Below are positions 1-10,010 of a stretch of 64,000 bases of DNA, in pieces. The position numbers and the translations under genes were made by a program. The notes beneath the pieces are model-generated. The model saw nothing but the letters and a program-made list of their open reading frames with translations, made no database searches and was not told where the DNA came from. Every line of letters starts with the position of its first letter. The first letter of the stretch is position 1. The stretch comes from Neofusicoccum parvum (Eukaryota > Ascomycota > Dothideomycetes > Botryosphaeriales > Botryosphaeriaceae). The stretch is taken from the NCBI GenBank assembly GCA_020912385.1, contig CP087222.1, positions 682,001 to 746,000 of the forward strand, written 5' to 3'.

Positions 1-1
1 G

Positions 2-79
2 AAGGCCTCGAGCCGCGAGCAATTCGAGGACAGCATCAAGAGCTTGGGTGACTCGCTGGTTGCTCGTCTGTCGGCCTGA
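2..79 (+). CDS. 3' end of an unidentified protein-coding gene (partial)
   Basis: An open frame enters from the left edge and ends at TGA (77-79), giving the last 25 residues of a protein that finishes ...GDSLVARLSA. The stretch is charged and helix-like, with no recognisable motif. The frame and the abrupt shift to AT-richer, stop-filled sequence after 79 support a real C-terminus. I do not recognise the family; the rest lies outside the window. Confidence 0.5.
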   Translation, partial: KASSREQFEDSIKSLGDSLVARLSA

Positions 80-508
80 GCGGATGCGAGCTAGAGAACC
101 GGAGCGGGTCGTCCCTGTGAATACATTTTTGTGTGGCTGCTTTTGGCCCTGTGGATAGCTGTCAGCAAGCGGGCCAACGCAGAAACAAATTCATGTGCAC
201 ACTACTGATTCTACTACCACGCTAAACTCTCCATACTGGACATGATTGCAATGCCCTCATTGGCTTGATGCTCCCGAGAGCAGTTAATTAGTTGGTTAGG
301 GAATTGGTGAAGCTGGGTGAGTACACATCACGTCCGAAGGATATTTTTGAACGGCAACTAGGCGAAGAAACCGAAGCTGCTAGATATTATTTGCACAGTC
401 GCAATTAATTGGCATCTAAACTTTTGAATATCAATATTACAAGAATTCAGCCGCCGAAATGATATTGAGGGCTAAGTGCAGTAGGAAAATTCGGTAACCA
501 GTGGCTCT
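80..508. other. Intergenic, convergent 3' ends
   Basis: This stretch lies between the stop of the left-edge gene (+) and the stop of the CCDC47-like gene (-). It is AT-richer than the flanking genes, as expected for 3' untranslated sequence and poly(A) signals of two convergent genes. No reading frame or RNA gene is supportable. Confidence 0.5.
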
Positions 509-1958
509 TTACGACCTCATGACCTTTTTCCTCTGGCTCCTGCGGAGATCCTTCTCCCTCTCCTTCTCCAAGTATTTCTTTTGTTCATTGGCGTTCAGGT
601 TCTTGAGCTTCCGTTCACGCTCAGCCTTCTTGGCTTTGTCCTGCTCCAGCTTCCTCTCCTCTGCTCTCTCTTCCTCCTGTGTCTTCTTGAGCTTGCGAAT
701 TTCCTCCTCGCGAGTCTGCTTGACACGGCGCATAGCTTCCGGGCGGAAATGGGCGACGCTGACGAGCTGGTCGGGCAGGCGCAGGAAGTACTGGAACAGA
801 GGGAGAATGTGGGAGTAGTCATTGTCGGAGGGCAGGACGAAGGACAGGGAAACACGCTTGCGGGAAACGGTGTCGTCAAGCCTAGAACGCACTGTCAGTA
901 CAAGAAAGTCAGAAAATGTCTAATGTAATGCACTCACTTCTTGGGCTGATCCATCGGTTGATCCGAGATAACAAGAGCCTCCAGCGAATCGCCGGCTTTC
1001 TCGACGGCCTTGGCGAGCTCAGGAGTCAAAAGCGACTCGGTGATTTCGGCGCTCTCGCTCATAACCGTGTACCAGACGGGGAGTTTGGCGTGATCCTTGG
1101 TGGAAGTCAGAGAAAGGTCATAACGGTCATCCCTCAGGCCCTTCATCAAGTTCTTGTGCACAACAGCCCAAACGAAGCCATCAAAGGTCGAATTCGGGGT
1201 CTTAGCAGCACCGGGGACAAGCGAGCTCTCCTTGCCGTCGAAAGCGTAGATAGTAGCCTCGACGCGCTCAGTAGGAGCGGGCATGCTTTCAAAGAAGAGA
1301 CCGAGGACCTGCTCGCCGTAGCGGATCAGAGGGTTGTAACGCTTGAGCAGCGACAGCTTGATGTCGACAAAAGCAGCGTTCTGGCGCCCCGTCGCGTAGG
1401 TCTGGTACTCATTGGCCGAGACCTCCTTCAGCAGCTGGTCAGGGCTCTCGAGCTCCTCAGCGCTAATCTTCGCAAGGCCGCTGGCCTGGACATCTTCGAT
1501 GGTCGGCGGCTTCTGGCCCGAGTAACCCACGCTGGCGAATTCCTGGCGCAAGAGCGGGGCGTGAGCCTTGACGAAGGCCTGAGCCTTGCGCCGGTTCGCT
1601 TTGGTGCCCCAGACGTGCAGGGCGACGACAATGATGATGAACGGCAGGATGAACGCCTCCTGGTAGAAGTCGGCGGGGGTGGTGCGCTCCCAGACACGGT
1701 ACCATTTGGTGTATGGACGAGCGGCGCCGGTCGAGAAGGAGTCGGGGGCTCCGCTGACCGCGCTCACGGGCGAGATGGAGGCTGGACTGGGGTCGGGAGC
1801 TCCCGCAAAGTCGGCGAAGTCTGGGGCCACGGTGTTAGCGGTCAATGGCTGGGGGGACGACAGCGAGCTGAGCTGCTGCACGCTGACGTACCGGCATCGC
1901 CAGGTGCGGCGGACGACGAGGGCTTGGAGCCCAGAATGTTGTTGAGAAAGTTGGCCAT
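509..1958 (-). CDS. CCDC47-like ER membrane protein (DUF1682 family)
   Basis: Spliced model of three exons on the minus strand: 1958-1892, 1820-938 and 881-509, giving 440 residues. Both introns have GT-AG ends and keep phase. The N-terminus is a short Ser/Pro/Ala-rich lead, followed near residue 85 by one hydrophobic segment (FILPFIIIVVALHVWG) that fits a membrane anchor. A conserved central domain follows. The C-terminus is a long Lys/Arg/Glu coiled coil rich in KK/EE/RR pairs, the classic end of the CCDC47/DUF1682 family. In animals CCDC47 is part of the PAT complex that aids multipass membrane protein insertion at the ER and binds calcium through an acidic luminal region; the fungal role is inferred. 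The start at 1958 was chosen because it opens the frame that splices cleanly into the conserved domain. Confidence 0.85.
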
Positions 1959-2720
1959 CGTCGCAGCGACCTCTGGAGCCACCGAGCGGATGGCTGTGGC
2001 GTGGGTTGACGGTCGGGAGAGGGAGTCGGGGATGGAGGAGCGGCGTGAGCGGTCGAGTAACGTCGTCGTCGGTGCAGCTGCGGCAAAGCAAACTTAGCGG
2101 CTCTGGGGCCGAGGCTGCCCGGGCCCGTGCGCCCGCGCCCACCACCTATCGGACACGCGATTCTATCACCAATTTCCCTCTCCGTCCGCGGCCCAGACTG
2201 CCGCCAGCCCACTTCCAAGTCAAAATTCAACGCCGCCACGGGTCTGACCCCGTCTTGCGCCGATGGTTTAAGGGCTATGATTGCTGCCTTCCATCCGCCG
2301 AAAGCAGCAGATTCGGGTTCGAGGTAAGGAGCAAGCCCTCGGCCACCACCGGATTTCACTTGCAACCGCAGTGTCTAACTTTGGCACAGTCCCGATCGGC
2401 GCATCGTAGCAATTGCCGTTCAAATTTTTTTAATCTTGCTCCGGGTTCCCGCATCATGAAAAAGGACCAGGTCTGCCTCTCTTTCTCGTCTTTTCTTGAA
2501 CCACGATGACCAGTGTTGATTGCGAAGAGATGGCCGAGGAGGCGCTTCACGCGCTCGCTCGCTTGTGGTCCCACCAGCTTCTGTCAGGCTAAAGTATTCA
2601 AAATTTGTTGGGAGCACTGGAAGAGTTGTCGGCCTCCTACAACCACAAGTGTGCTCACACCGAGATGAATTTGGCAACATGGAAAAATCATCTCTTCTCT
2701 ACGTCTTGCTCTATAGGGAA
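1959..2720. other. Intergenic: promoter of the CCDC47-like gene and 3' flank of the dehydrogenase
   Basis: The stretch holds the upstream region of the minus-strand CCDC47-like gene and, at the right end, the 3' flank of the dehydrogenase. It is GC-rich near 2100-2200, so short open frames occur on both strands by chance. None has family-like sequence or splice support. Confidence 0.45.
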
Positions 2721-4085
2721 TCATTTACGCTGCTCAGGCACTTGCGTCTTCAGGGTTCCTTCCTGCACTGCCAGTCGCAGGTTCTCCAGCACCAACAGCT
2801 CCATATCACGCTAGCAAAACACCATCAGTACATCAGATCTATCTCGGAAACCTCAAGGGATCGATTGGACTCTGGGATTGGGTAAGCACATACCTGGGTC
2901 TCGAAAGTTGCGGTGCCAATGTGCGGCAACAAAACGACGTTCTCGTTCTTCAAAAGTCCAGGGTGGATCTTTGGCTCCTCCTCGAACACGTCCAATCCAG
3001 CGCTCCACACCTTTCCGGAGGCCAAAGCATCCACCAATGCCGCTTCATCCATGACTGGTCCTCTCGCAGTGTTTACGATGACAACGCCATCCTTCATCTT
3101 GGCGAACTCCTTGGGTCCAATGATATGCCTTGTTGCAGCACTCAAGCCCAAATTCAAGCTTATGACATCCGATGTGCTGAGCAATTCGTCGAAGGAGACG
3201 TACTTTGCGTTGCCTGCGGCGGCTTCGGTGCTTTCGGAGAGGCGGGAGCGGTTGTGATATTGAATCCTCATCCCGAATGCCGCAGCACGTACAGCAACAG
3301 CACGCCCTATGCCACCCATGCCAAGAATACCCAATGTTTTCTGGCGCGGGTCATGGCCAAGGCCGAATCCAGAGCCTCTCCACTGGTCTGAGAATCGTCA
3401 GCATCAAGCTAGAACAAATTGCAACTATACCGCTAGATGCGAATACTCGAGATGCTCTTACTTTGTCTGACTGCGGTGAAAGGAATGGTAATCCGGCGGA
3501 GGGCACCAAGGAGGAGGAAGAGCGCGACGTCGGCAGTAGCATCATCCACAGCCTGCGGCGTGTTGGCAACCGAGATTCCTGAATTCCTAGTCAGCAGAAG
3601 TCCAATCTCGATGAACGTCTTGGATCCGTCATGACGCCATCCAACCAACCTTTTGCGCTGCATGCCACCACATCAATGTTGTCGTATCCAGCACCGTTGT
3701 GGCAGATGTACTTCAAGCTGCTCGGCAGTGCCTGGACAAGCTCCTTATCGAAGGGCCCGGTGTACTAGGTGACTCTTAGCTCTAACTCTTAAGAAAATAA
3801 ACTAGCTATACGGAAGATATTATACCTTTGTGGAGTCATTACTGCGGTAGATGACCACGACGTTGTCGTACTTGGCGCTTTTCAGATTAGCGAGGAATTC
3901 CTCGCGAGTGCCAGTGGGAAATTCCTATTCCAAACCATATTAGCACTCAAGCCATGAAGCCTCTCAGCGGGCCACTACTGGTCTCAGCAACTGACCTGCA
4001 GTCCTACGAAGGAGGAGCACCCTTCCCACTCCTTGCGAGCATGGGTGATGTCGCCAATTAGCAGGGCTTGTTTCCCAGAAGACAT
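2721..4085 (-). CDS. D-isomer-specific 2-hydroxyacid dehydrogenase (glyoxylate/hydroxypyruvate reductase-like)
   Basis: Six exons on the minus strand (4085-3996, 3924-3826, 3764-3650, 3578-3462, 3387-2894, 2810-2721) give 334 residues; all five introns are GT-AG and phase-consistent. The N-terminal catalytic half carries the HNGAGYDNID motif. The NAD(P)-binding Rossmann motif GMGGIG lies near residues 163-168. The catalytic Arg is in VNTARG, a Glu follows in the EEEP segment, and the catalytic His is in LLPHIG. This set defines the 2-hydroxyacid dehydrogenase family, which reduces glyoxylate, hydroxypyruvate or similar 2-keto acids with NAD(P)H. Length is normal for the family. The last exon (29 residues) is short but ends in a plausible amphipathic tail. 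Exact substrate cannot be told from sequence alone. Confidence 0.9.
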
Positions 4086-4423
4086 GTTTGTTCAAATTAT
4101 GGTGACTGCAGACAAGACGAATACCAGCAGAATATTGCGGGGCAGAAATGATGGGGTATTTAAAGGAGCGGAACGTGTTGCGCAACGCGCTCAACGCCCC
4201 GCGACTTAGGGTGACGCTCGGGAAAGCTTTCGCGGGGTCAGAGACCATGACCTCATTGGCCGAAAGCAAATGCCGCTCGGCCAGACTTCCTCCGTTGTCA
4301 CGGACTTTTTACGCATCAGATTTCCTCCGCCTACGAAGCTGAGGAGTCAGCCACAGTGTTCTCGGCATCCTGCAACCTTCGGCGTTCTCGGCCTGGGCCG
4401 TGGCTTGCAGCCCGCGAACCACA

Positions 4424-4984
4424 ATGCCTGACCGCCTCGGCCAAAATCTCCCCTTTCGTCCACCTCGCCAAAATGTCCGCGTTCAATGCAGTGGTTCCCG
4501 CGAGCCTTACGTGGGCGCTAAGAGGACGAGATCCAGGACCCCTGACTATGGTCGACGCCTTAAGAGCTCTGGAAGCCCGAGAGCTTCGGTACTGGATCAA
4601 ACTTTGCATGCAGAAACCCAAATGTTCCCCATCGAGGGTTACGACAAACCCCGAAAACGTCAGAAAGATGACTCGAGGACCGAAGTTGACAGTCAATCAG
4701 GCGGCGCGCCACCACTATTTCTCAGCTATGATGACATGTACATGGAGCTGACGTACAATCCATGGACATCCTCGAAAAGCGCGGGCTCCGAGAACGACGG
4801 AATATCTGGCAATGACGATGGCAAGTCCATCGCTCCCATGTCAAGATACTCTCAACGGAACATCCCACGACGGGATGAGAAACCTTTGTTGGAGGGAAAC
4901 GCCGGTAGTACTACAGACTATCTAATACGCATGCCAATACGTGTTGCTGGTAGGCTAGAGCCAGCACCTTCTAGTTCAGGGTGA
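4424..4984 (+). CDS. Hypothetical protein, 186 aa
   Basis: A single open frame from ATG 4424 to TGA 4984. The product is polar and rich in Ser, Arg, Pro and Asp, with a basic N-terminal half (KRTRSRTPDYGRR, then KPRKRQK) and a more acidic second half. The basic clusters could serve as nuclear localisation signals. No signal peptide, membrane segment or known domain is visible. It lies divergently from the dehydrogenase gene with about 340 bp between starts. A second overlapping frame (4356-4751) is also open but looks less protein-like. I do not recognise the gene; it could be lineage-specific or a chance frame. Confidence 0.4.
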   Translation: MPDRLGQNLPFRPPRQNVRVQCSGSREPYVGAKRTRSRTPDYGRRLKSSGSPRASVLDQTLHAETQMFPIEGYDKPRKRQKDDSRTEVDSQSGGAPPLFLSYDDMYMELTYNPWTSSKSAGSENDGISGNDDGKSIAPMSRYSQRNIPRRDEKPLLEGNAGSTTDYLIRMPIRVAGRLEPAPSSSG

Positions 4985-5131
4985 TTGAACGAGCATGGAT
5001 GCTCAATTAGTTTAGTTTATTTCACAGGCGAACCAGTTGGTCAAGAGGGTATCTTTGGTCTACTGCTGGCTATCGCATCTCTTACACACCTCATAACCGA
5101 TGCATCAAAAATTTCGAAAACGACACGATAC

Positions 5132-6112
5132 CTACTTATGCATAAGTCCGCCAGCAACAACCACACTCTGCCCGGTACAGTAAGGCGTCTTGACGAACAT
5201 CTCCACCGCGTTGGCCACCTCGTCTGTTGAGCATCAGCAATCAATCATTTCCCAAACATGCGTTGGGGATCTTACCTGGTTTTCCCAATCTGCCCACGGG
5301 AATGGTTTCGACAACACCCGGGACGGTGTCCGTGGAAGGGAACATTCCGGTGTCACCAATCATTGCCGGCGCGACGTCGTTGACAGTGATACCGTATTCA
5401 GCAAGTCTCGTGCTCAGGTTCTTCATCATGCCGAGCTGGCCACCCTTGCTTGCTGCGTAATGAGCTCCGTTCACACCTTGCAGACGGGTCAGCTTTTACT
5501 TTTTGACTGTGGGCTACGGGCGTAGACATACCAGCGCCGTACGCAGCGATACTCGAAATAAAGACAATCCGGCCCCAGCGCTGGTCCCTCATACCCTCGG
5601 CAACACCCTTGACGAGAAGGAACGAAGCTTTCAGGTTGGTGGCAATGGTCAGATCAAACTCCTCAACCGGAATGTCCCAGATCTGAGGATAACGCTTTCC
5701 TCGGCCCGCATTGCTACAATTCCGAGTTAGCGAAGATGCCCCGCTCCTAAAGACGCGGCGGTCGTACCTGACGAGAATCGAGATGGGCTTCCCGTGAGCC
5801 TTGGCAGCTTCCTCGCACAGTGCCAGCGTCTGTTCCGTGTTGGACAAGTCCGCCTGATGGATGGTGATCTTCACGGAAGGGAACTCCTTCTGAAGCTGAG
5901 AAACAAGCTCGTCAATGGCCGTCTTGTTGGCCGAGTACGTGAGCGCCAGATCGACTCCGTAGGGAGCCAGTTTGCGAGCACAGGCACCGCCGATTCTGCA
6001 TGCACGTCAGAAGCGGGAATACAAGGGACGAGGAGAGGGAGGCCACAACGCACCCTCCGGAAGCTCCGGTGATGAGAGCCACACGGCCGTTCAGTTCGTT
6101 CTCGGCAGACAT
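5132..6112 (-). CDS. Short-chain dehydrogenase/reductase (3-oxoacyl-ACP reductase-like)
   Basis: Five exons on the minus strand (6112-6054, 5995-5768, 5713-5532, 5476-5276, 5223-5132) give 253 residues, the usual size of a classical SDR. The cofactor motif TGASGGIG is near residues 15-22 (split by intron 1), the NAG motif at 97-99 (rebuilt exactly across intron 2), the catalytic Ser near 150, and YAASK at 163-167 supplies the catalytic Tyr and Lys. The C-terminus (GQSVVVAGGLMHK) has the FabG-like G-G ending. The enzyme reduces or oxidises a keto/hydroxy group with NAD(P)H; substrate is unknown. It shares a 268-bp intergenic region with the Zn2Cys6 factor transcribed the other way, which suggests possible co-regulation (inference). 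Confidence 0.9.
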
Positions 6113-6380
6113 GGTCGCTTGGGTGTTATCACTCTGTTTGGGCAGCCAACGCGCAGCGGACCGGCCACAGACTTTATGAGAATCGTGAGCACTCGTGAGA
6201 GCCGAGCAGGGCCGAGCCGGCGAAGCTTCGCTGGGGCTAGCGCGCGGTGCACGAGGCGTGATGGACTGCGGGGTATGCGCACGGACAGAGCGGATCCTTC
6301 GGCAATTGACCTGCGCGCTGCTGTCGCTCTCGTCGGCGTCTGACAGCCCTCCGTCTCCCTCTCCGCCAACTCCACTGGAC
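6113..6380. promoter_or_regulatory. Divergent promoter between SDR and Zn2Cys6 factor
   Basis: The start codons of the two genes are only 268 bp apart and face away from each other. A CGG-A-CCG element lies at 6157-6163; inverted CGG triplets with a short spacer are the kind of half-sites bound by Zn2Cys6 dimers. That this factor binds it is inference. No clear TATA box is seen in either direction. Confidence 0.4.
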
Positions 6381-9150
6381 ATGGAAGCACCACCGCCGCC
6401 GCCGCCGCCTCCGCCGGAGCCTGCCTCCCCCACCAAGACCGCCGATAGCGACGGCAAATCCAAGCGCACTACCATTGCCTGCCTGACCTGCAGGAAGCGG
6501 AAGAGCCGCTGCCACCTGTGAGTCCCACCGTGCAACCGCCGTCGGCCGAATCGCAAGCGGGTCGCAAACGCCGATGCGCGTCGTCAGTATCACCATGGCG
6601 CGCGCCTGTTGAATGCCGACGCCTGAGCTCTCGCCTCAGAATCAGTCGCGGCGCGTGCAGCCTTCATTTCGTCCCCCTCCGCCCTCTGCGCCACCAGTCT
6701 GCCCACACGCACCGTCGCGCCGCGCAACCCCCGCGTCTTGTTCTCGCCCAGTCGTTGCAGACTAACTCTGGGCGCAGTGATTACGAGAATGACAAGCCGA
6801 AGCTCCCATGCGAGCGGTGCAAGGCCCAGAACCTCGAATGCGTTCTCGGAGGGTCCAACCGAGGCGGTCGTCGAGTAAGGCGAAAGACTCTGTCTGACAA
6901 TATCGGCGCTACGCGCAACCTCACAAGTGCCTTCGCTGTTCCTGGCGACAATGTAGCCTTCCACGGCCTTGGCAATATGGGCACTACCACCACATCCCCG
7001 CTGGACCAGCGCTTGAACTTTGCAAGCCTCGATACTGGAAACCCCCGACAGACTCAGGAAGAACCACCATCGCAAGCCAACGGAGCCACTCCCATGGAGT
7101 TTGACAACCTGCAAAATCCCTCGGATGCTCTTGGAATCCTGGCTCGTGTCGCCGAGGAGGACACTCCCGCTCCTGCACAGGAAAGGGCAAACTTCGTGCA
7201 GCCCGTCAACCCGGGCTTGCGGGCATCTCCATATCGCCTGCTTGCTGACGGCAAGCTCACAGTTAACCAAGTCGTCCAGCTCATTCAGCGATATCGCGCC
7301 TTTTACCACCCTTTCTACCCTCTCGCACCTCCGCAAGTATTCGACATAAACCGCCTCCACGAAACAGCGCAGAAGGAACCAACATTGTTGACAGCCATCC
7401 TCGTCATTGCGTCGAAAGACCTTGTTGAGGAAACTCATATGTATGAGATATGCGCAAAGCACATGAAGGACATGATCTCCGACTTGGCTGCAGGTGGTCC
7501 TGGGGACGTTGATGCAGTTGAAGCTTTGCTGTTGCTCGCCGAATGGGCCCCTTTCACACAGAGGGCGCAATCTGGAAAGGTTGGGAAGGGTGAAGAGGAT
7601 CGCGAGGCGTGGAACTCGAGTGGACTGGCACTTAGGCTTGCCTACTTCCTAGGCCTTGAAAAGTACTCTTTCAAGGTGACTGACGACGGAAGAGACCCAC
7701 AATTTAGCCGCAAGCTTTTGGTTTGGACGGGTATGTGTTTCACAACCATGCGGTGTGTTAAACAGTGAGACAGGAGCGCTGACTATGCCCAACAGCCTGC
7801 TACATAGCCGACCGCACCATTTCCATTAGAATTGGAAAGGCCTTCTGGTCTCGAGGGTAAGCTGAAAGCAACCTGCGTGCGAGTGTTTCTGCCACTGACT
7901 GCCTTATAGTCCCGGCCCGCTTACGAGCCTTCGCCGAGATCATTACCCTTCCCTCCTGCCTCAAACACCCAACGATGAAGATTATGCGTCGATATTCCAG
8001 GTATGTCGCTCGTTCCAGGATGGGGGGAAACTACGCTCATCGAACTACAGGCTACTCTTGAGTTGACCTCTCTTTTCAGCAATGTTCATGATGTTCTGTA
8101 TTCCAATGTTGGCACATCATTCCGTTCTCATCTGAGCGGATCGTATATCAAATTCATTGACGACTTTCGAGCGGCCAGCTATAGCTGGAACGCAGTCTGG
8201 GGTACGCTTACATGCTCGCCAAACTTAAAGGCCATGCTACTGATGTCGTACAACTACCTACGGTGCGTACCTTGCAGATTCTGACAGGCTATATGCTTAC
8301 GGCTTGCGTGTGATTTAGGCTCTACGTGAATGCATTCGCGTTCCAGGCGACGGTGCGCAGAGTCCAGAGCACTTTGGCGGAGGAGCGGAACTCTGCGACA
8401 AGTCCAATGATTCCGCAGTCGCCATCCCGGTTGTTCTATGTGGGTACGACCAGGTAACAAGCAGGGCATAGTATGCTAACGCGCCGCCGTCAGAACAATG
8501 TCGGGGCTGTCGGGGATGCTCGCTTCATATACGAGGGCCTCGATGCCGCCAAAGCGATCCTGACAACGTGCAACAACTTCATTGACCCCGAAAAGGCGCT
8601 TCGATTCATGCCGCTCCGGTTCTTTCTCTACCTCGTGTATTCCGGAGTGTTCCTGTTCCGGGCGAAGATTGTCGGGGTGATCGAAGGTGAGGAGGAGCGC
8701 GGAATCAGACGCATGATCGACGAGACGATCGACCGACTCCAACGCTCGAGCGTTGGGACGCAGCACCTTGGCAGCCGCTACTCGCAGCTCCTCAAGCTTC
8801 TTTGGGAGAAGGCAGACAACCACAAGCCGCCAGGGCGCAGCAGAGGCAGTCACGTTGGCCATCGCAATCATTACGGCGATGCGGCTGGGCTGTCACAGTC
8901 GACGCCGGCAGCCACATCACAAGCGGGCAGCGGAAGCATGGGTGAGAGCCCCATGGGAAACAACGCAAACGTCGAAGGAATCGGCGACTTCAGCTGGACG
9001 GACCTGAACACGATTGGCGAGTTCGCAGTCAGCCAAGGGCAGCTAACCGGAATGGACGTGTTTGGCGGGTTTTTGCCACTAGAGGTGGGAAACGTGTGGG
9101 ACATGGGCCAATTCGATGGCGGTGGGGAGATGACGGGAATGGCATTTTGA
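6381..9150 (+). CDS. Zn2Cys6 fungal-type transcription factor
   Basis: Seven exons (6381-6517, 6778-7730, 7796-7856, 7910-8000, 8051-8262, 8319-8439, 8494-9150) give 743 residues. After a nine-proline run, the binuclear zinc cluster has Cys at 34, 37, 44, 57, 60 and 67, with basic residues between the second and third Cys; intron 1 (260 nt) splits it between Cys44 and Cys57. The middle contains a fungal-specific transcription factor domain (WTACYIADRTISIR followed by KAFWSRGPGP). The C-terminus is Gly/Ser/Thr/Met-rich and may be an activation region. The last intron has a textbook branch site (GCTAAC near 8475). The protein should act in the nucleus as a DNA-binding regulator. Targets are unknown; the divergent reductase gene is the nearest candidate. 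Confidence 0.9.
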
Positions 9151-10010
9151 GAATGCCAGGGCGATGGTGCGGGGGAGAGGTCGGCGACTAGCCGGGGTGG
9201 GATGGCATGCGCGGGAGAAACGGGGAGGAAGAGCAGCGGTTCTCTCGTGGCTGCAGGCGGGAAGCTCGCAGGGCGATGGTGGTTGGCTGGCGCGTCAGGC
9301 CGCAGCGACGCGCGAATGAGAGACGCGGGGAAGCAGATGACTAACCGCATTCGGGCGACGCGCCACTGGAGTAGGACCGCCCAGGCCGCGGCGGAAACGG
9401 ACGTCACCGGCGTGGCACAGGAAGCCCACAGTCTCTTCTCGGGTCCAGAAGAAGTCTCCTGCGCAGTTTGGGCGCGCTGCCGCCACTGAGACACGCCGCA
9501 GGCTGCTCGCCGGGTGAGCAGCGCGCGAAACGTGAGAATTCGGCAAATGACCCTGGCGACGTTTGCGACGTCATGACTTTTTTGTGCGTGTGGGGCGCAT
9601 CTGGAGCTTGAGCGTGACGGCCGCCGTGTGGTCGCCGTCACTTCCCGCCGCGTGTACGATCGGAGCATCGAAGGCAGGAGCGCCCACGGTTGGTAATGGG
9701 TGCCGGCGCCATTGGCTGCTTCCCGGTGGTCGAGAGCGCGCTGCTGAGGTGATGCCTTCGCCCCGCCTTGCACGCTCAAGCAGTGACAGGGGTGGCGGCG
9801 TACCGTTTCGAACAGGCGTCATGGGCCAGTCATGCCTTTCTGGTCCCAAGATCCAGCCGCATTTCTGATATATAAGCCTTCACGTTACCCGTCTACCCCT
9901 TGCGTACCACTTTTCAAGCTGCTGCCCTCTCTCCCATACTCTCCTCATCGTCTGAAACGGTCTCGATTTCGGAAACTGCAAAGACCGCTGCACACCGGCT
10001 CACTTCCACA
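9151..10010. other. Intergenic: 3' flank of the regulator and catalase promoter
   Basis: The GC-rich left part holds several open frames on both strands without family-like sequence. The right end is a pyrimidine-rich leader (about 9890-9960) before the catalase start, common in highly expressed fungal genes. A TATA box lies at 9869-9876. Confidence 0.45.
9869..9876 (+). promoter_or_regulatory. TATA box of the catalase gene
   Basis: TATATAAG lies 135 bp upstream of the catalase ATG and is followed by a C/T-rich leader. Spacing and context fit a core promoter element for a strongly expressed gene. Confidence 0.5.

Noticed and set aside
8203..8231. Possible short intron (gtacgc...aaag) in the Zn2Cys6 gene
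   Set aside because: The frame is open through it and reads as a sensible continuation (WGTLTCSPNLKAMLLMSYNYLR is split here only for display), and the segment is too short for a usual intron.
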